Shown piece after piece: positions 50,101-61,332 of a stretch of DNA of 64,000 nt. Below the pieces are notes generated by a model, which worked only from the letters and a program-made list of their open reading frames with translations, did no database searches and had not been told where the DNA came from. The position numbers and the translations under genes are program-made. Origin of the DNA: Oryzias latipes (lineage: Eukaryota; Chordata; Actinopteri; Beloniformes; Adrianichthyidae); the NCBI RefSeq assembly GCF_002234675.1, contig NC_019880.2, positions 20,286,789-20,350,788 on the forward strand, read 5' to 3'. How positions within the stretch are numbered: the first letter of the stretch is position 1; each line of letters starts with the position of its first letter.

Positions 50101-53100
50101 AGATCTTTTTGAATGTTCTCTATATTTTGATCTCCAACACTTGTAGGTGTTTGATCCAGTAGACGATCAGAAGTTGGTTTAGCAGCTGATCTCACACCAT
50201 TTTCTGCGGATTCTTTTGTATTTTCACCGTTTTCCTCTTCGGTTCTTTCTATTTGCAGATGCAGACTTTGGCTGTGTCCTTCGTCTTCTGGTGCCTCTAA
50301 CTCCTCTGCCTCAGGTTCCTGTTCTAGACCAGAGTTCATAAATGCACATTCTGGCTTCTTAAGCTCCACGCCTTGTTGTCCAACAGTCGTGGAGGTTGTG
50401 TTGTGTTGGTTGCAGAGGGAATTCCTGTGTGTTTCATTCTCTAATGTCTTTAATGATGAATCACTGACATTGGTATGAGACCTCCCAGAGTCAGGGCCGT
50501 GAAGTTCTTCTGCTGTCCCCCCTTCAGGGGTCTTCTCTGGAACCTGCAGATCTTCTTTTGATTGGTGGCTTGAATGTTTGCGGGTCGTTTGGGCCCTTCG
50601 GTCCTGCAGAGCTTCACTAACAGTCTCTCCGTTTGGCCATTGACTTTGGCTTTCAGTTCCTGGCTCTAAATCCTGGATCTCCTCTGTCTCTGACATCCTG
50701 TTCATGCCAGGATTTGGTCTGACTTCAGTGGGTTTGCTTTTCTCTGTGCCGTCCTGGTCTTGGTCAGCAGCAGCAGCAATGGTGGTTAATATCTGAACCT
50801 TGTAATACTCATTTTCAGAAACCCTGGTTTCCTCCATCAAACTCTTTGAAGACTCAATGGCTTCAGTGTTTCTGCTCAAAATGATTTGTTTCTGATCTAA
50901 ATCCAGATTTCTGTGTGGTGATTTCTTCTCTTCTTCGGGTCTTATGAACTCTGGATCCTGCAGTGAAGGCCTGTCTGGGTTTATGGCATCTTTAGATTCT
51001 GCCGGTATCTGTTCCACTTTGACAGTTTCTGCCTCACAGACCAAACTGTTAGTTGAGGATTTAGACATGTCTGTGTCGTCTTTGTTATCGTCGGAATGCT
51101 TTTGTCGTTCTTTCCCTTCGACCGTGTCTTGCTTCTGTTTTCTGTGAACATTCTGGCTTTTGGACTCTTTTGCTGTTTTTGCCTTTCCTCCTGTTCTCTT
51201 ATATTCCGTCTCTCCATCTTCAGGAGTCAGGTTGTTTTCTATCCTGTTGCTGCCGTCTTTAGGTTTAGCATCAGATGTTTCAGAACTGATGGATGTTTTT
51301 TCTTGAGCTGCTTTTCTCTTTACGTCATCAATGTGTTTGGAGGACACACCGTCTTTGAGCTCCGCCCCTTTAGTCAGTAGTTGTTTGGCGGTTGCCTCCA
51401 CCTGCTGCAGAGCTGCGGGGCTGTTTTCCCCACCATTGTTCTGTAAAAGCCCTTGCTCTTTGGCCTCAGCCATACAGGTGGGACCTTCTTCTTCTGTCTC
51501 TGCTCTCATGTCCTGCACGACATTTACACCAACAGACCGTGGTTCCTCATTTGCTTCACCCTTCTCCTCTGGGACTGGATGTTTCGGTCTCCATGAGTTT
51601 GTAATGCTGTTCTTCAGTTTACCTTCATCAGGGGTTTCTCTGAATTCCTCTGTAACCTTCTGTGACTCCCTTGTTTCTGCAGCAGAGTGATTCGGCGTCT
51701 CCTTTGGTTTTGGGTCTTTCTCCTTCCATCCTGGATGTGCTATTTGGGTCAGAACCTCCTTGTCTGACTGCTTTTCAGCATAACCGGGCATTTCCCAAAC
51801 AGCCGGAGTCTCTGTTTGGTCTTCAGATACTTTCCTGTCATCCTTCCATTCCGTCTCCTCCTCTGCCTCAGAACTGTTTCCTGGACCCAGCTTTAGCATC
51901 TGTAAGGTTTTGTCAGTTTCCTCTGTGGCTGGGTCTGGTGAAACTGCCTTTGCATCAGTAGGTCCGGACTCATCGTTGAAGGACTCTGTTTCGGTTCCTG
52001 CCGTCGACCTGACCTGCATTAGCTCTGTGAAAGAGTCAGGTCCAGCTGTAAAAGCTTCCATGTGAGTCTGGGTCAGCTGTTCACGGTAAACACTGCCTCC
52101 TACCACAGGCTTGGATGTCATTTCAGTTGCATCTTCATGAATCAGAGTGGTGTTCCCGTCCAGAGATGCAGGCTTATCCTCCTTCTCGCGGGCTGACTGA
52201 GGATCACAGCTTTGCGTTTGCCTCCCAAAAACATCAGAGTCTGTCAGTGTTGTGGCGGCGCTCCATGATGACTTTGTTTCCAGCTCCTGTTTTGTGTTCA
52301 TACTCTGAGAGCGAGACACATGTTGCTGCGGAGCTTCAGCCTGGTCTTGTTTGACGTCCTGCTTTCCTCCTGCCTCAGAGGCTGCAGGTTGAAATGAAGG
52401 TTTTTCTGTGACCCTCATTGGTCGTTCCTCAGCTAACGTTGCATTCCGGTCTTTTAGTAATGGAATGTCCCCAGCGTCAGGGTTCAGACTGGCCTCCAGC
52501 ACCCTCGTCTCCCCGTCCATCAGCTTGTCTGCAGTCGTCTCGGTCTGATCCCCCGTCAGTGCTGCCCACTCTTCTGCCAGCTTGAATTTAGACGTCACAT
52601 CACTTGTTTTCCCATCGGTGTGATCTTTTGTGGTGAAGTGTTTGGTCTTTGGAGCAGAGCCCATCAGTGAGTCTGAATGCTCCAGTTTGGCAGGGTGCTG
52701 GGAGTTCCTGAGTGTGACCTTAGTGGGACTCCTCGGGCCTCTGGTTTGACGCAGGGACCCAGATGAGGCCTCAGCCGGGTCCTTCACAGGCCGCTTGGGA
52801 GGCTGTTTCAGGTTGTCGTTCTGCTTGGGGAACCTTAAAACTGTGCTTTTCTCCGTTCCAGGTGACAGCGGATCACAGCTGGTGGGAGAGTCGGCGTCTT
52901 TGTGGCTGACGCTTCTCCTGGGGAGCTGTTTAGAGGCTTTGGTCAAAGACACACCTCCTGTTCCTGAAAGAAAAAAAAAACAAGACTGTCACTCAACAAC
53001 CCACAAAAAGGATCATGTGAGGAAGAATGTGGTCACACTTGAGTTCACTGTGATAGTGAAAACAGAAGACTATCTGATCAGATAACCTACCATTGGTAGA

Positions 53101-56100
53101 TTCATCTGACTATCTGGATCAGACTATCTGATCCAGCTGATCTGAGGTTCACAGCAGAATATTCATGTTTCATTCTCATCTGACATTCAGAATGAAGACA
53201 CAACATTAGAGGCCCTGATAATCAGAGAAATACAGATGCCTAAAAAGTGTTAACAATATGCAGACTTTATGTGCAGTTCTGCACAGTCTATGGGTTTCAG
53301 CGCCGAAGGCTTTAATCTGTCTAGCAGAACCAAACAGAAAGCAGGAAGCCTGCTGGTTTATCACTTCAGCATCAGAAACATGACATGATGATGAGCTTTT
53401 ACCTGTCTTTGGGCTTTCAGGGGGCGGGGGCGCTGTTTCAGGCTCAATGGGGTCCGGGCTCTGAGTCCGGGTTTCTCTGCCAGGGTCTGTTGGTCCAGAG
53501 AATGTTCTCAGATTGAACCCGCTTCTCTGAATGACATCGTCCCCCTCCCGTTTTACTGGGGAGGACACCGGCAGGCGGCTTTTAGAAGCCGAGGAGGCGG
53601 TGCTTTCCTGCTGTTTTCTGGCATCTTTACCCTTTTCCTCTCCTGACGGGGAGGTTTTTACCCCTCTCTTCTCAGGCTCCTCCTCCTTGCAGGTTGAGAG
53701 GTTTGCAGACTCAAAGTTCTGGTCCAGTTTTCTGTGAACAAGCTTCACATCAGTCATCTTGGGGGATTTAGTGGGAGAGAGGATACCTGACCCAGATCTC
53801 TGGGTTTTGGCTCCATCAGGATCTGTTTTGCCACCAGCTGGGGTTTGCAGTTTGGCAGCTTCTTTAAATCTGAGTTGTTTCTGTGAAAAGTGAGACCCTG
53901 TTGATGCTTTGTCCTGGGATTTTCCATCAGAATCTGACTGAGACCTTTTGGGGAGTTTGGACCTAGACTCTGTTGTGCTTTGGTTTTTCCACACTGGCAG
54001 CAGAGAAGCGGTGCTGCTGTGGTCCTGTGGAGAGGCACGGTTACTCAAAGGTTCTGTTTTGGCTCCGTCGTTGGCGCCGTGGGTCTTTGCTGTGACGTTC
54101 TTGGCCTTTTGGGCAGCAGCTGAGGAGGGGGCCTTCGGTCCAGTGCCTGTGGTCTGCTGACTTACTGCTGCTTTCACCCTACCAGCAGGGCCGGATTCAC
54201 GACCTTTTAACCCCATCCTCACCACCGGTGCCTTTGATTTGTTCATGACTGAAAATGCAGACTTATCAACCAATCCAGGGCTCTCAGAATGTGCTTTTCC
54301 TTCGACTACGGGCAGCGAGGTTTCGTTGTCTGGCTGTCTGCTGTCCGGCTGCCTGTTGTCCGACTGTCTGTTGTCTGCCTGTCTGTTGTCCAGCTGTCTG
54401 TTTTCCAGCTGTCTGTTGTCTGCCTGTCTGTTGTCCAGCTTTCTGTTTTCCAGCTGTTTGTTGTCTGCCTGTCTGTTTTCCAGCTGTCTGTTGTCCGGCA
54501 GTCTGCTGTCCGGCTGTCTGTCGTCCGGCTGTCTGTTGTCTGCCTGTCTGTTTTCCGGCTGTCTGTTGTCCGGCAGTCTGTTGTCCGGCTGTCTGTTGTC
54601 CGGCTGTCCGTTTTCTAGCTGTCTGTTGTCCTGCAGTCTGCTGTCCGGCTGTCTGTTGTCTGGCCGTCTGTTTTCCAGCTGTCTGCTGTTGGTCTGTCTG
54701 TTTTCCGGCTGTCTGCTGTCTGGCTGTCTGTTTTCCAACTGTCTGTTTTCCAGCTGTCTGTTTTCCGGCTGTCTGCTGTGCGGCTGGCTGTGCGGCTGTC
54801 TGTTTTCCAGCTGTCTGTTTTCCGGCTGTCTGTTGTCCGGCTGTCTGTTTTCCGGCTGTCTGTTGTCCGGCAGTCTGCTGTCCGGCTGTCTGTTGTCCGG
54901 CTGTCTGTTTTCCAGCTGTCTGTTTTCCGGCTGTCTGCTGTCTGGCTGTCTGCTGTGCGGCTGTCTGTTTTCCAGCTGTCTGTTTTCCGGCTGTCTGCTG
55001 TCCGGCTGTCTGTTTTCTAGCTGTCTGCTGTCTGGCTGTCTGTTGTCTGGCTGTCTGTTTTCCGGCTGTCTGCTGTCTGGCTGTCTGTTGTCTGGCTGTC
55101 TGTTTTCCGGCTGTCTGCTGTCTGGCTGTCTGTTTTCCGGCTGTTTGCTGTCCGGCTGTCTGTTTTCCAGCTGTCTGCTGTCTGGCTGTCTGTTTTCCAG
55201 CTGTCTGCTGTGCGGCTGTCTGCTGTCCTGTGTGGTTGTTAGTGAGCTGTTGTCTTTGAGTTCAGTGTCGCGGTTACTTTGGAGGCCTCGTAATCTGTCA
55301 CAGGAGCAGAAAACAGGGTTTTAGGAAAACAAAATAAATACAAATTAAATAAAAATCACAAAAGAAAATGTTATAAATTCTTCAGTCAATTTGTACATGA
55401 GACCGGTTTGATATTCCTGCTGTGGGTTTTGGGACTTTTGAAACATTTGGGTTAAAGAACTAAAAAAGTTCTGTGGTAGTAACATCTGCAGGTTTGCTTT
55501 AGGATGAAACTCTCATTCCTTATGTTTATGATGCTTACTATGTTTGCAGGATTCATCAGAAGCAAACATATGTCTTCTGAAAAGAAACAGCTTTTCACAG
55601 AAACGTCTTTTAACATCAGCCTCTGAAAAACAGTGAGGACGTTCCAACACGATCACACGATCAAATGATCACACGATCACATGATCACACGATCACACAA
55701 TCACATGATCACACGATCACATGATCACACGATCACACAATCACACGATCACACAATCACATGATCACACGATCAGACAATCACACGATCACATGATCAC
55801 ACGATCACATGATCACAGTCGTGTTTCCACTAGAGCTCGGTGCTGTTTTAAGGTTGACTTTTTCCCGCCTGAATGCTCGACTGCATGACTGCGTTTGAAC
55901 TAGTCAAACAGCGTGGAGCTCGGGGTATGTGCGTGCTTGGGTGTGTACGTGCGTGTGTGTGTGTGTTTGTGTAAATACACAAAGAAACCGCTGCACCCAA
56001 TTCCTTTCATCCAAACATCAAACGTCCGTTAAAAAGCATTCAGGCAGACCAACTTAGTGGTTTCAGGTATTCTGTGGGTCTGAATGGTTTTTTAGCTGAA

Positions 56101-59100
56101 GACATTCAGGTCCAGCAGCAGAAAGGCTATGAGACCTAAAAAATGTCGGTTTAATACAAAGTCATTAGAACAGTTTCTCCTCATTACAGGACAGAAGCAG
56201 CCGGGCGTCACGTTCCAAACTTTCATGAAGTCATTTAACGCGTCTGGTTGTTTCTCAGCAGCTGCTGGTCCAGAGTTTCGATCTGATGCTTGGATATGTT
56301 TTCCTGAAAGTGCAGCAGCTCTATGAAGCTCTAACAAAAGGCTGCACAGAACAAAGTCAGCAGCAGCTTCTGCACAAACAAAGGCAGACTCACAGTGACC
56401 ATGAACACGTTTCTCATGTTTAATCTGGGATCATCTTGTTTCTCATGTTTGGAACGTCACATACAGTCTGACACGTGAACCACAGAACCTAGAACCCCCC
56501 CACAGGGTCTGCTTAGGTGTTACTGTGTGTGAATATTTCAGTGTGGGTCCCGGAGCTCATTGTTCTCTGCTGCTGCAATGCAACATGGGAAACAGCAGCT
56601 CAGGTTGCATGGAAGCTTAGATCTTCCTAACAGGATCGACGGCATCAATAAATCATTCCTGCAGGAAAGAAACGGGCGATACTCACAGTTTGTCCTCTGT
56701 TCTGTGAAAGGACTCTGAGGATGACCCTGCAGGCAGCTCTTCCTCCTCCAAACTGGATTCTGGGCTGACGACCACCTTCTGGGCAAAGAAAGTGTCGTTT
56801 GGAGGCAGGCTGACAGTCCGCCACGTTTCCCAGACGCCCCGTTTCCCCTGAAGGAATCCTTGCTGTGGTCGTATGTTTGTTTGGGGCTTCTCCGGCCGAC
56901 GTGGGACCGTTTGAAATTCCTGCGCAGACGCTGCCAGGGAGATGGTTGCCCGTGGAAGGGTGGCAGGAGGAGGCCTCTGTGGCAGGGTGGAGGGGCCTCT
57001 CAGGGCCCCCGCAGGTTCTGCGTCGTCCTCAGGTATCACAGTAACAGGTATGGCCAGCAAAGGAGGAGACTCCGCCCTGAAGCCCTTCTCCTCTTGTTGC
57101 ATGCCACCCTTTGCTGCCACCCCCACCCCCTCCGTCTCCTCCTCCCCCAGGTGAGTTTCCACCCATACGGCTTTGTAAGGCAGAGCAGGCGGCCCCCCTC
57201 CCCTTTGGCTGTCAGTGGTTGGTGGATGGCTCCATGCAGCGGCTGCCGCCTCCCCCGTGAAGCTTCTGGATGATGTCACGGCCGTGGTCCCGCCTCCCGA
57301 GCTTTCCGGTTCCACTTCCTGCTGAGCTGTGACGCCACGCGATGAAGACGAGGCTAAGGTTATCCCTCTCAGAGCGGTGCTGTGGCCTTTTTCTCCTGTC
57401 TTCACCAGAGTTTTCTTGGATCCCAAGCTGATGGAGGTTAAATTAGGAGACTTTGGGGTCTCCGTTGCCATGGAAACTGGGATGTTTAGAGACACGAGCG
57501 TGGTGGGGCTGAACGGCTTGTCCTCACTGGGACTTAGGACCTTCGTCTCTTTCAGGTCTACCTGCAGCCTTTTACTGACCTCCTCCATGACTGAGTCTGA
57601 AAAGACCTTCTGTGACGAGCTGGCGGAGGGAAGCGCTGCAGCCCCGTCCCGCCCTCTCTCCCCGTTGACAGGACCCACGCTCAGCTCCCTCACACTGCCC
57701 CCCCCGCTGCTGTTACTGTCTGCAAACGGTAGATCGCCGTCATCTGTCTTAAGGGAGGACAGGCTGGAGCTCTGGCTGACGCCGTCTCCACTCTTCTTCA
57801 TGTTCTGGGACTCTGCTGGGTTTGCTGCTCCGCCATCCCGCTGCTGAAACGGGATAAAGTGTGGCGACACGGGCGACGTCGGCGAGCTCGAGTTCACCGA
57901 AGCGTCCGAATGATGTTTACTGCTGCTCTTTTTCCTGCGGACGCTGAATAAGTTGGTGAAGCGATCGAGCATTCCCTTTTTTTCCCCAGAGATCTAAGAG
58001 AGGAAAGACAAGAGGAAACATTTTGGTAAATCTTCTGGTGTTTGACAGAGAAGCAGGTTTCTGCCTTCTGGTCCACGGACAGCTCACTGCGACAGCAGAA
58101 AGAGAACAGAAAGCTCTAGTTTAGAAGGACAGCTTCATGCTGTCTGCACAGGTCATTAGACAGAAAGTCCTGCACATTTACACTCAGTAAGGACGTAACA
58201 CAATAAGGTAGTTGTGTTACAATAACTAGGTCTAAATGACCGTCTCTCGTTTCAGATGGACGTTCACATGAAGATCAAATACTGACAGATGATTTTCATT
58301 TCCACTCATGAAGAAACAAACTTCTGTCCAGCTGGGACTCAGAGGTAGAAGCGTGTCTAATGGTGGGTTTTAAAACGTATTTCTGATCCGATGACCTTTT
58401 GACCCCTCCCTCCTACTTCTCTGCATCCAGCTCATCGACTGTGGACCTGGACTGAGCGGCTGTGACGTCACCCACAGAAAGCGCCTCACTTCCAGCTCCA
58501 GCCAAATGAAGCCAATTCAGTCGCCATATTTCTGGCGACAGACGCCGTCATGATGGAGCCAGACGACAGCGATGGGTCCGAGTCATCCTGAGTCACGTCT
58601 CTATGGCAACTACTGTCGTCATTCAGGAGTAAGCTTGTTGGAAGTCTACACCCCTTTCCACTGGAAGTGGCTCGGAAGAATCTGTCAATCAAATATTGAG
58701 GTGGGGGCCAGCGGGCACCACATGCTTTTACTGAGGCATCTGATTGGTCGGTTTATAACTGGAATAACTTATAATAAAGATAAAAAGTTATCAGATCCAG
58801 ATCGGTTCTTCTGACAAACAGCTGTTTGTTTCTCTATGGAAGTCTATGGAATTCTGGCTTCCTGGAGCCACTTCCTGTTTGGAACGCCAGGGGGGAGGAG
58901 TCACTCAGTCCAGCTTTCATAGAGTCATTGATTTGATCTACACTTGAGAGAAACCAGACCCTGCATCTGCAGCAGGGTTTGAGCCTATTGATAACTGATC
59001 AGTATGATTGATACCAGCGGGACAGGCGTAGTTAGCCAACAAAGAGGAGACAGGTGTCCCCCGTCAGGCCCACATCGGTTTGGTCCAACGTGCTGAAGGT

Positions 59101-59240
59101 AGACCAACTGTCTTTATGACTTTTATCTTTACATTTGATCCTTTATTGTTCTTCTTATAACTTGTTTTCTATTGATTTTGTTGAGCATAATAAAAGACTG
59201 AGATGCAGCAGTTGTTGAGGGAAAGTTTCTACACCCCCCC

Positions 59241-59275
<35 letters not shown>

Positions 59276-60480
59276 TTATGTCAAAAGGGCTGACACTGAT
59301 TGGACAAGAACATGTGAACACGCGTCGCTGGGAGAAATCCTGGAGGTTTCCCGTTTGCATAAAGAGGACTGATGGAGTTTTGGTTTCACTAACGTCTTTT
59401 TTTAACCGTCTGTTATGTTTTGAGGTTCTGCAGGCACACAGCGCTCGTCTCTCGTCTTAAGGGGTCTGAGGAAGTCAAAGTTTCTGACGTGTTTGGAGGC
59501 GTCCAGTTGCCTTTCATGTCCGTCTGTCTCTTCTCTTTCCTGTTTCACTGTGGTCTGTTCAAAAGCGCTTTTGCTTTTTCACCAGAACCAAACAACAACA
59601 CAAAGTGAACAGACGTTCTACACATGCAACAAGACCGGTCAGCTGATTGCAGACTAGTGAAACATTGACCTGGATGTTCAAAGGGACACAATGACAGTAA
59701 GGCATGTCTGCTGCTGCAACAGCATGCTGAAAAGCAGGAGGCGTTAGGAGCCGTTTCCAGGAGGAGCTTCAGTTTGACCTCTTTGCTAAAAAAGCCAAAA
59801 ACAAAAAGCTGAGTATCAGCCCCCCCCCTGTAAACCCAACAGACGTTACAAAAGAAACAGCACAAGTTCTGACAAGAAGTCTCCTCCACAGTACAGCAGA
59901 CCTGCACTGCGGTTCATTTCTTCTGTCTGAAAGCTGAGAAGCGACGTCGACCTTTATGGCTTCAGAATGTGCAAGGTCACAAAGACATTAGCTAACTATG
60001 ACTTCAGACTGCAGGACAGGCTGTCACAATTAATATGACCTACAAATGAGGAGCAGACAGAACATAAGGGGGGGGGGGTACTTTCCTGCAGGAGGCGACC
60101 CCGCCCTTCCTCATTCTAGAGTCACACATATCAATACCACATCACTTTGATCTGGAAGTTCTCTGCTCAAAAGGTTTGATTTTCTCTGGAGTTAGATAAA
60201 AAATGATCCTCAAAAATCCTTGAAAAAAATGGATGAAAGGCATCCCAGTTGTGCCGTGTAGTGGCGGCAAATGAAGCAACAGCGTGGAGACGTTTACATC
60301 AGAAAAGCTGTCAAATGTCCACATTTTTACCGAGCTGACTGTCGGTAGAAGACAGTCAATGGAGGCTTTTCTAGGTCACATTCACACAAAATGAAACCAG
60401 GAAACACGAGCAGAGAACTTCACCTTCATCTGACCGGGTTTGGCTGTGTGACAGCGTACCTTCAGGTTATTGTCAGCCAT
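35165..60480 (-). CDS. crybg1: Beta/gamma-crystallin domain-containing protein 1 (AIM1), giant form
   Basis: Non-lens crystallin-fold protein; in mammals AIM1 binds actin and restrains cell migration. Exons, all in phase: 60480-60460, 57993-56687, 55294-53403, 52963-47001, 43862-43824, 43732-43614, 43404-43230, 42037-41898, 41193-41067, 40994-40959, 39226-39063, 38976-38850, 38773-38625, 37454-37328, 37256-37227, 37150-37038, 36959-36827, 36742-36603, 36437-36314, 36154-35996, 35924-35762, 35253-35165; 11337 nt, 3778 aa. Residues 1-3061 are disordered and Glu/Ser/Thr/Lys-rich, with a pentapeptide array at about 460-765. Residues 3062-3642 hold twelve beta/gamma motifs (W-V/L-x-Y-E..GF.G type), one per exon, six domains. 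Residues 3643-3778 form a ricin-type trefoil ([16 protein letters not shown]). The first 7-codon exon is inferred from its in-frame splice; otherwise ATG 57972 would start. Human CRYBG1 is far shorter. Confidence 0.93.
37455..38624. other. crybg1 intron between motifs 7 and 8
   Basis: Contains a 15-C run at 38053-38067. No exon or mobile element is recognised. Confidence 0.5.
39318..39884 (+). mobile_element. Non-autonomous pogo/Tigger-like transposon
   Basis: Terminal inverted repeats cagtgatccctc and gagggatcactg are flanked by TA on each side, the Tc1/mariner/pogo target. Inside, a plus-strand frame (about 39430-39663) ends in residues such as [13 protein letters not shown], typical of the C-terminal tails of fish Tigger-like transposases. 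The DDE catalytic part is missing; an internally deleted copy in a crybg1 intron. Confidence 0.8.
39924..40073. repeat. 150-bp direct repeat, left copy
   Basis: Identical by eye to 40390-40539, starting aggaagaaaagctttgcag and ending aacagcttcttct. The two copies flank an RTE LINE fragment exactly. Confidence 0.95.
40074..40389 (+). pseudogene. RTE-type LINE 3' end
   Basis: An open frame carries the C-terminal end of an RTE-like polyprotein: [13 protein letters not shown], then [18 protein letters not shown] and [13 protein letters not shown] before a stop. It finishes with cgacccctgatgggaaaagc and a GA-rich tail. 5'-truncated to 316 bp and inserted between identical 150-bp repeats. Confidence 0.88.
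40390..40539. repeat. 150-bp direct repeat, right copy
   Basis: Second copy of 39924-40073, offset 466 bp, no differences seen. Confidence 0.95.
41194..41897. other. crybg1 intron between motifs 3 and 4
   Basis: 41270-41560 is GC-rich and looks like a retroposon 5' region, but I cannot assign it. No exon is visible. Confidence 0.35.
42038..43229. other. crybg1 intron between motifs 2 and 3
   Basis: AT-rich. 42775-42970 has the taatgcattaactaacatta / agggacccttattgg-type blocks of a common fish dispersed repeat; the rest is unassigned. Confidence 0.45.
43988..46822. repeat. 1360-bp tandem duplication built on a 16-bp minisatellite
   Basis: Two near-identical units, 43988-45347 and 45348-46707, each hold about 370 bp of unique sequence followed by about 990 bp of a 16-bp tandem repeat (tggaatgacatgagcg, tggaatgacgtgtgcg). 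I found only isolated differences between them, for example at 44298/45678. The 16-bp array continues past the second unit to about 46822. It fills the crybg1 intron between the giant exon and the first micro-exon. Since 16 is not a multiple of 3 and the unit has no stop, all three minus-strand frames stay open as 16-residue repeats; these are not genes. Confidence 0.95.
54327..55232 (-). repeat. Coding 15-bp minisatellite in crybg1 exon 3
   Basis: About 60 tandem 15-bp units. On the sense (minus) strand a unit reads like ccggaaaacagacag and codes RQ(P/L/A)(E/D)(N/S). It stays in the crybg1 frame from the exon acceptor at 55294 into unique sequence after [14 protein letters not shown]. No frameshift or stop was seen. 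The plus strand is also open in all three frames by chance of composition. Confidence 0.95.
55295..56686. other. crybg1 intron 2 with 8-bp satellite
   Basis: 55642-55816 is an 8-bp tandem array (atgatcac / acgatcac / acaatcac). The rest of the intron shows no recognised element. Confidence 0.6.
58485..58930 (+). repeat. Dispersed repeat family A, copy 2
   Basis: Same family as 20205-20640, opposite orientation. Shared blocks include gagccagacgacag, gagtcacgtctctatggcaa, gcgggcaccacatgctttta and ctgattggtcggtttataa. Confidence 0.75.
59243..59273. repeat. (AC)n microsatellite
   Basis: About 15 CA dinucleotides. Confidence 0.95.
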
Positions 60481-61024
60481 TCAGAAAGAGTCCAGCGTGC
60501 TGAGGAAGACGTTCAAAAAGACAGAAGAGTCTGATGTCCCTGGAGTTTCACGAGGACTTCCTGTCTGAAACGTGCTTTTGTGGGATTAGCATTCCTGTTG
60601 TGTTTGCTCAAAGGAGCAACATGTCAGGTAGGTGGAGATGTTGCGCCATAAATGTGCGCTGTGCTCCGTCAGCAACAGCCCGCCGTCATCCTCTGCCCTC
60701 TGCGGCAGAGTTCAGCAGCGCAGGAATCAAACTACCAGCTTTAATTCTAGCGTCCACACAACAGTTGGAACTAGAAAAACACGTGACGTAACTCCTTGTT
60801 TTGTAGAAACAAGAGCGGAATTTAAGAATTCCTGAAGATTATGAGAGTTCTAGCTGGACAGGTTTGAGTCTGAAAAAAAGATGGCTAGAAAAAACAGATC
60901 CCATCAGGTCATGTTGGCTTTAAAGACAAGAAATCAAGATTACAACTGTTTCTGAGATTTCTTTATCCATATCCAATTGGACCAGAAGATGAAAACCCAT
61001 AGTTTGAAAAAGCTCATGTTTGTG

Positions 61025-61182
61025 ATGCAGCGACTGCCATGGGCGGGGCCAAAGTCTGCCTGCTCCGCCCCTTTCTGATCATCCACCTGCAGACAGATAG
61101 ATTCATGAATGTCTTTGTTTCCTGGTCTGAGCTGGCATCTGGATCAGAACTGGACGGATGGATAGATCTGATATTGATCATA
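61025..61182 (+). repeat. Dispersed repeat family B, copy 2
   Basis: Close match to 25985-26150, ending in gatagatctgatattgatca. Confidence 0.75.
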
Positions 61183-61332
61183 GGGCTGGGCGATATGGCC
61201 TAAAAACAAAATCAATTTCCGATTCTATATTTTTTAATTCGATTTCCGATTTTTTCCAGATTTTCTGTCCCCCGTACTTAAGGAAAGCAATAAGTACAAA
61301 CGGCAGACAATTTAAAGCAAATTTTGATTTAT
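61183..61332 (+). mobile_element. hAT-like MITE end, split
   Basis: Begins tagggctgggcgatatggcc, a well-known hAT MITE terminus, with the tcgatttccgatt-type interior. It is cut at 61333 by a piggyBac-like MITE and no right end is seen. Confidence 0.65.

Larger units (their letters stand above)
57994..60459. other. Putative crybg1 intron 1
   Basis: Spans from the acceptor at 57994-57995 (tctcttag) to the donor of the proposed 7-codon exon. Contains dispersed repeat A (58485-58930) and an AC microsatellite; no other exon is seen. Confidence 0.45.

Noticed and set aside
54239-55324. Cys-rich plus-strand ORFs (361 and 334 residues) that look like cysteine-repeat proteins
   Set aside because: They are the antisense of the crybg1 coding minisatellite; the minus frame joins flanking exon sequence in phase.
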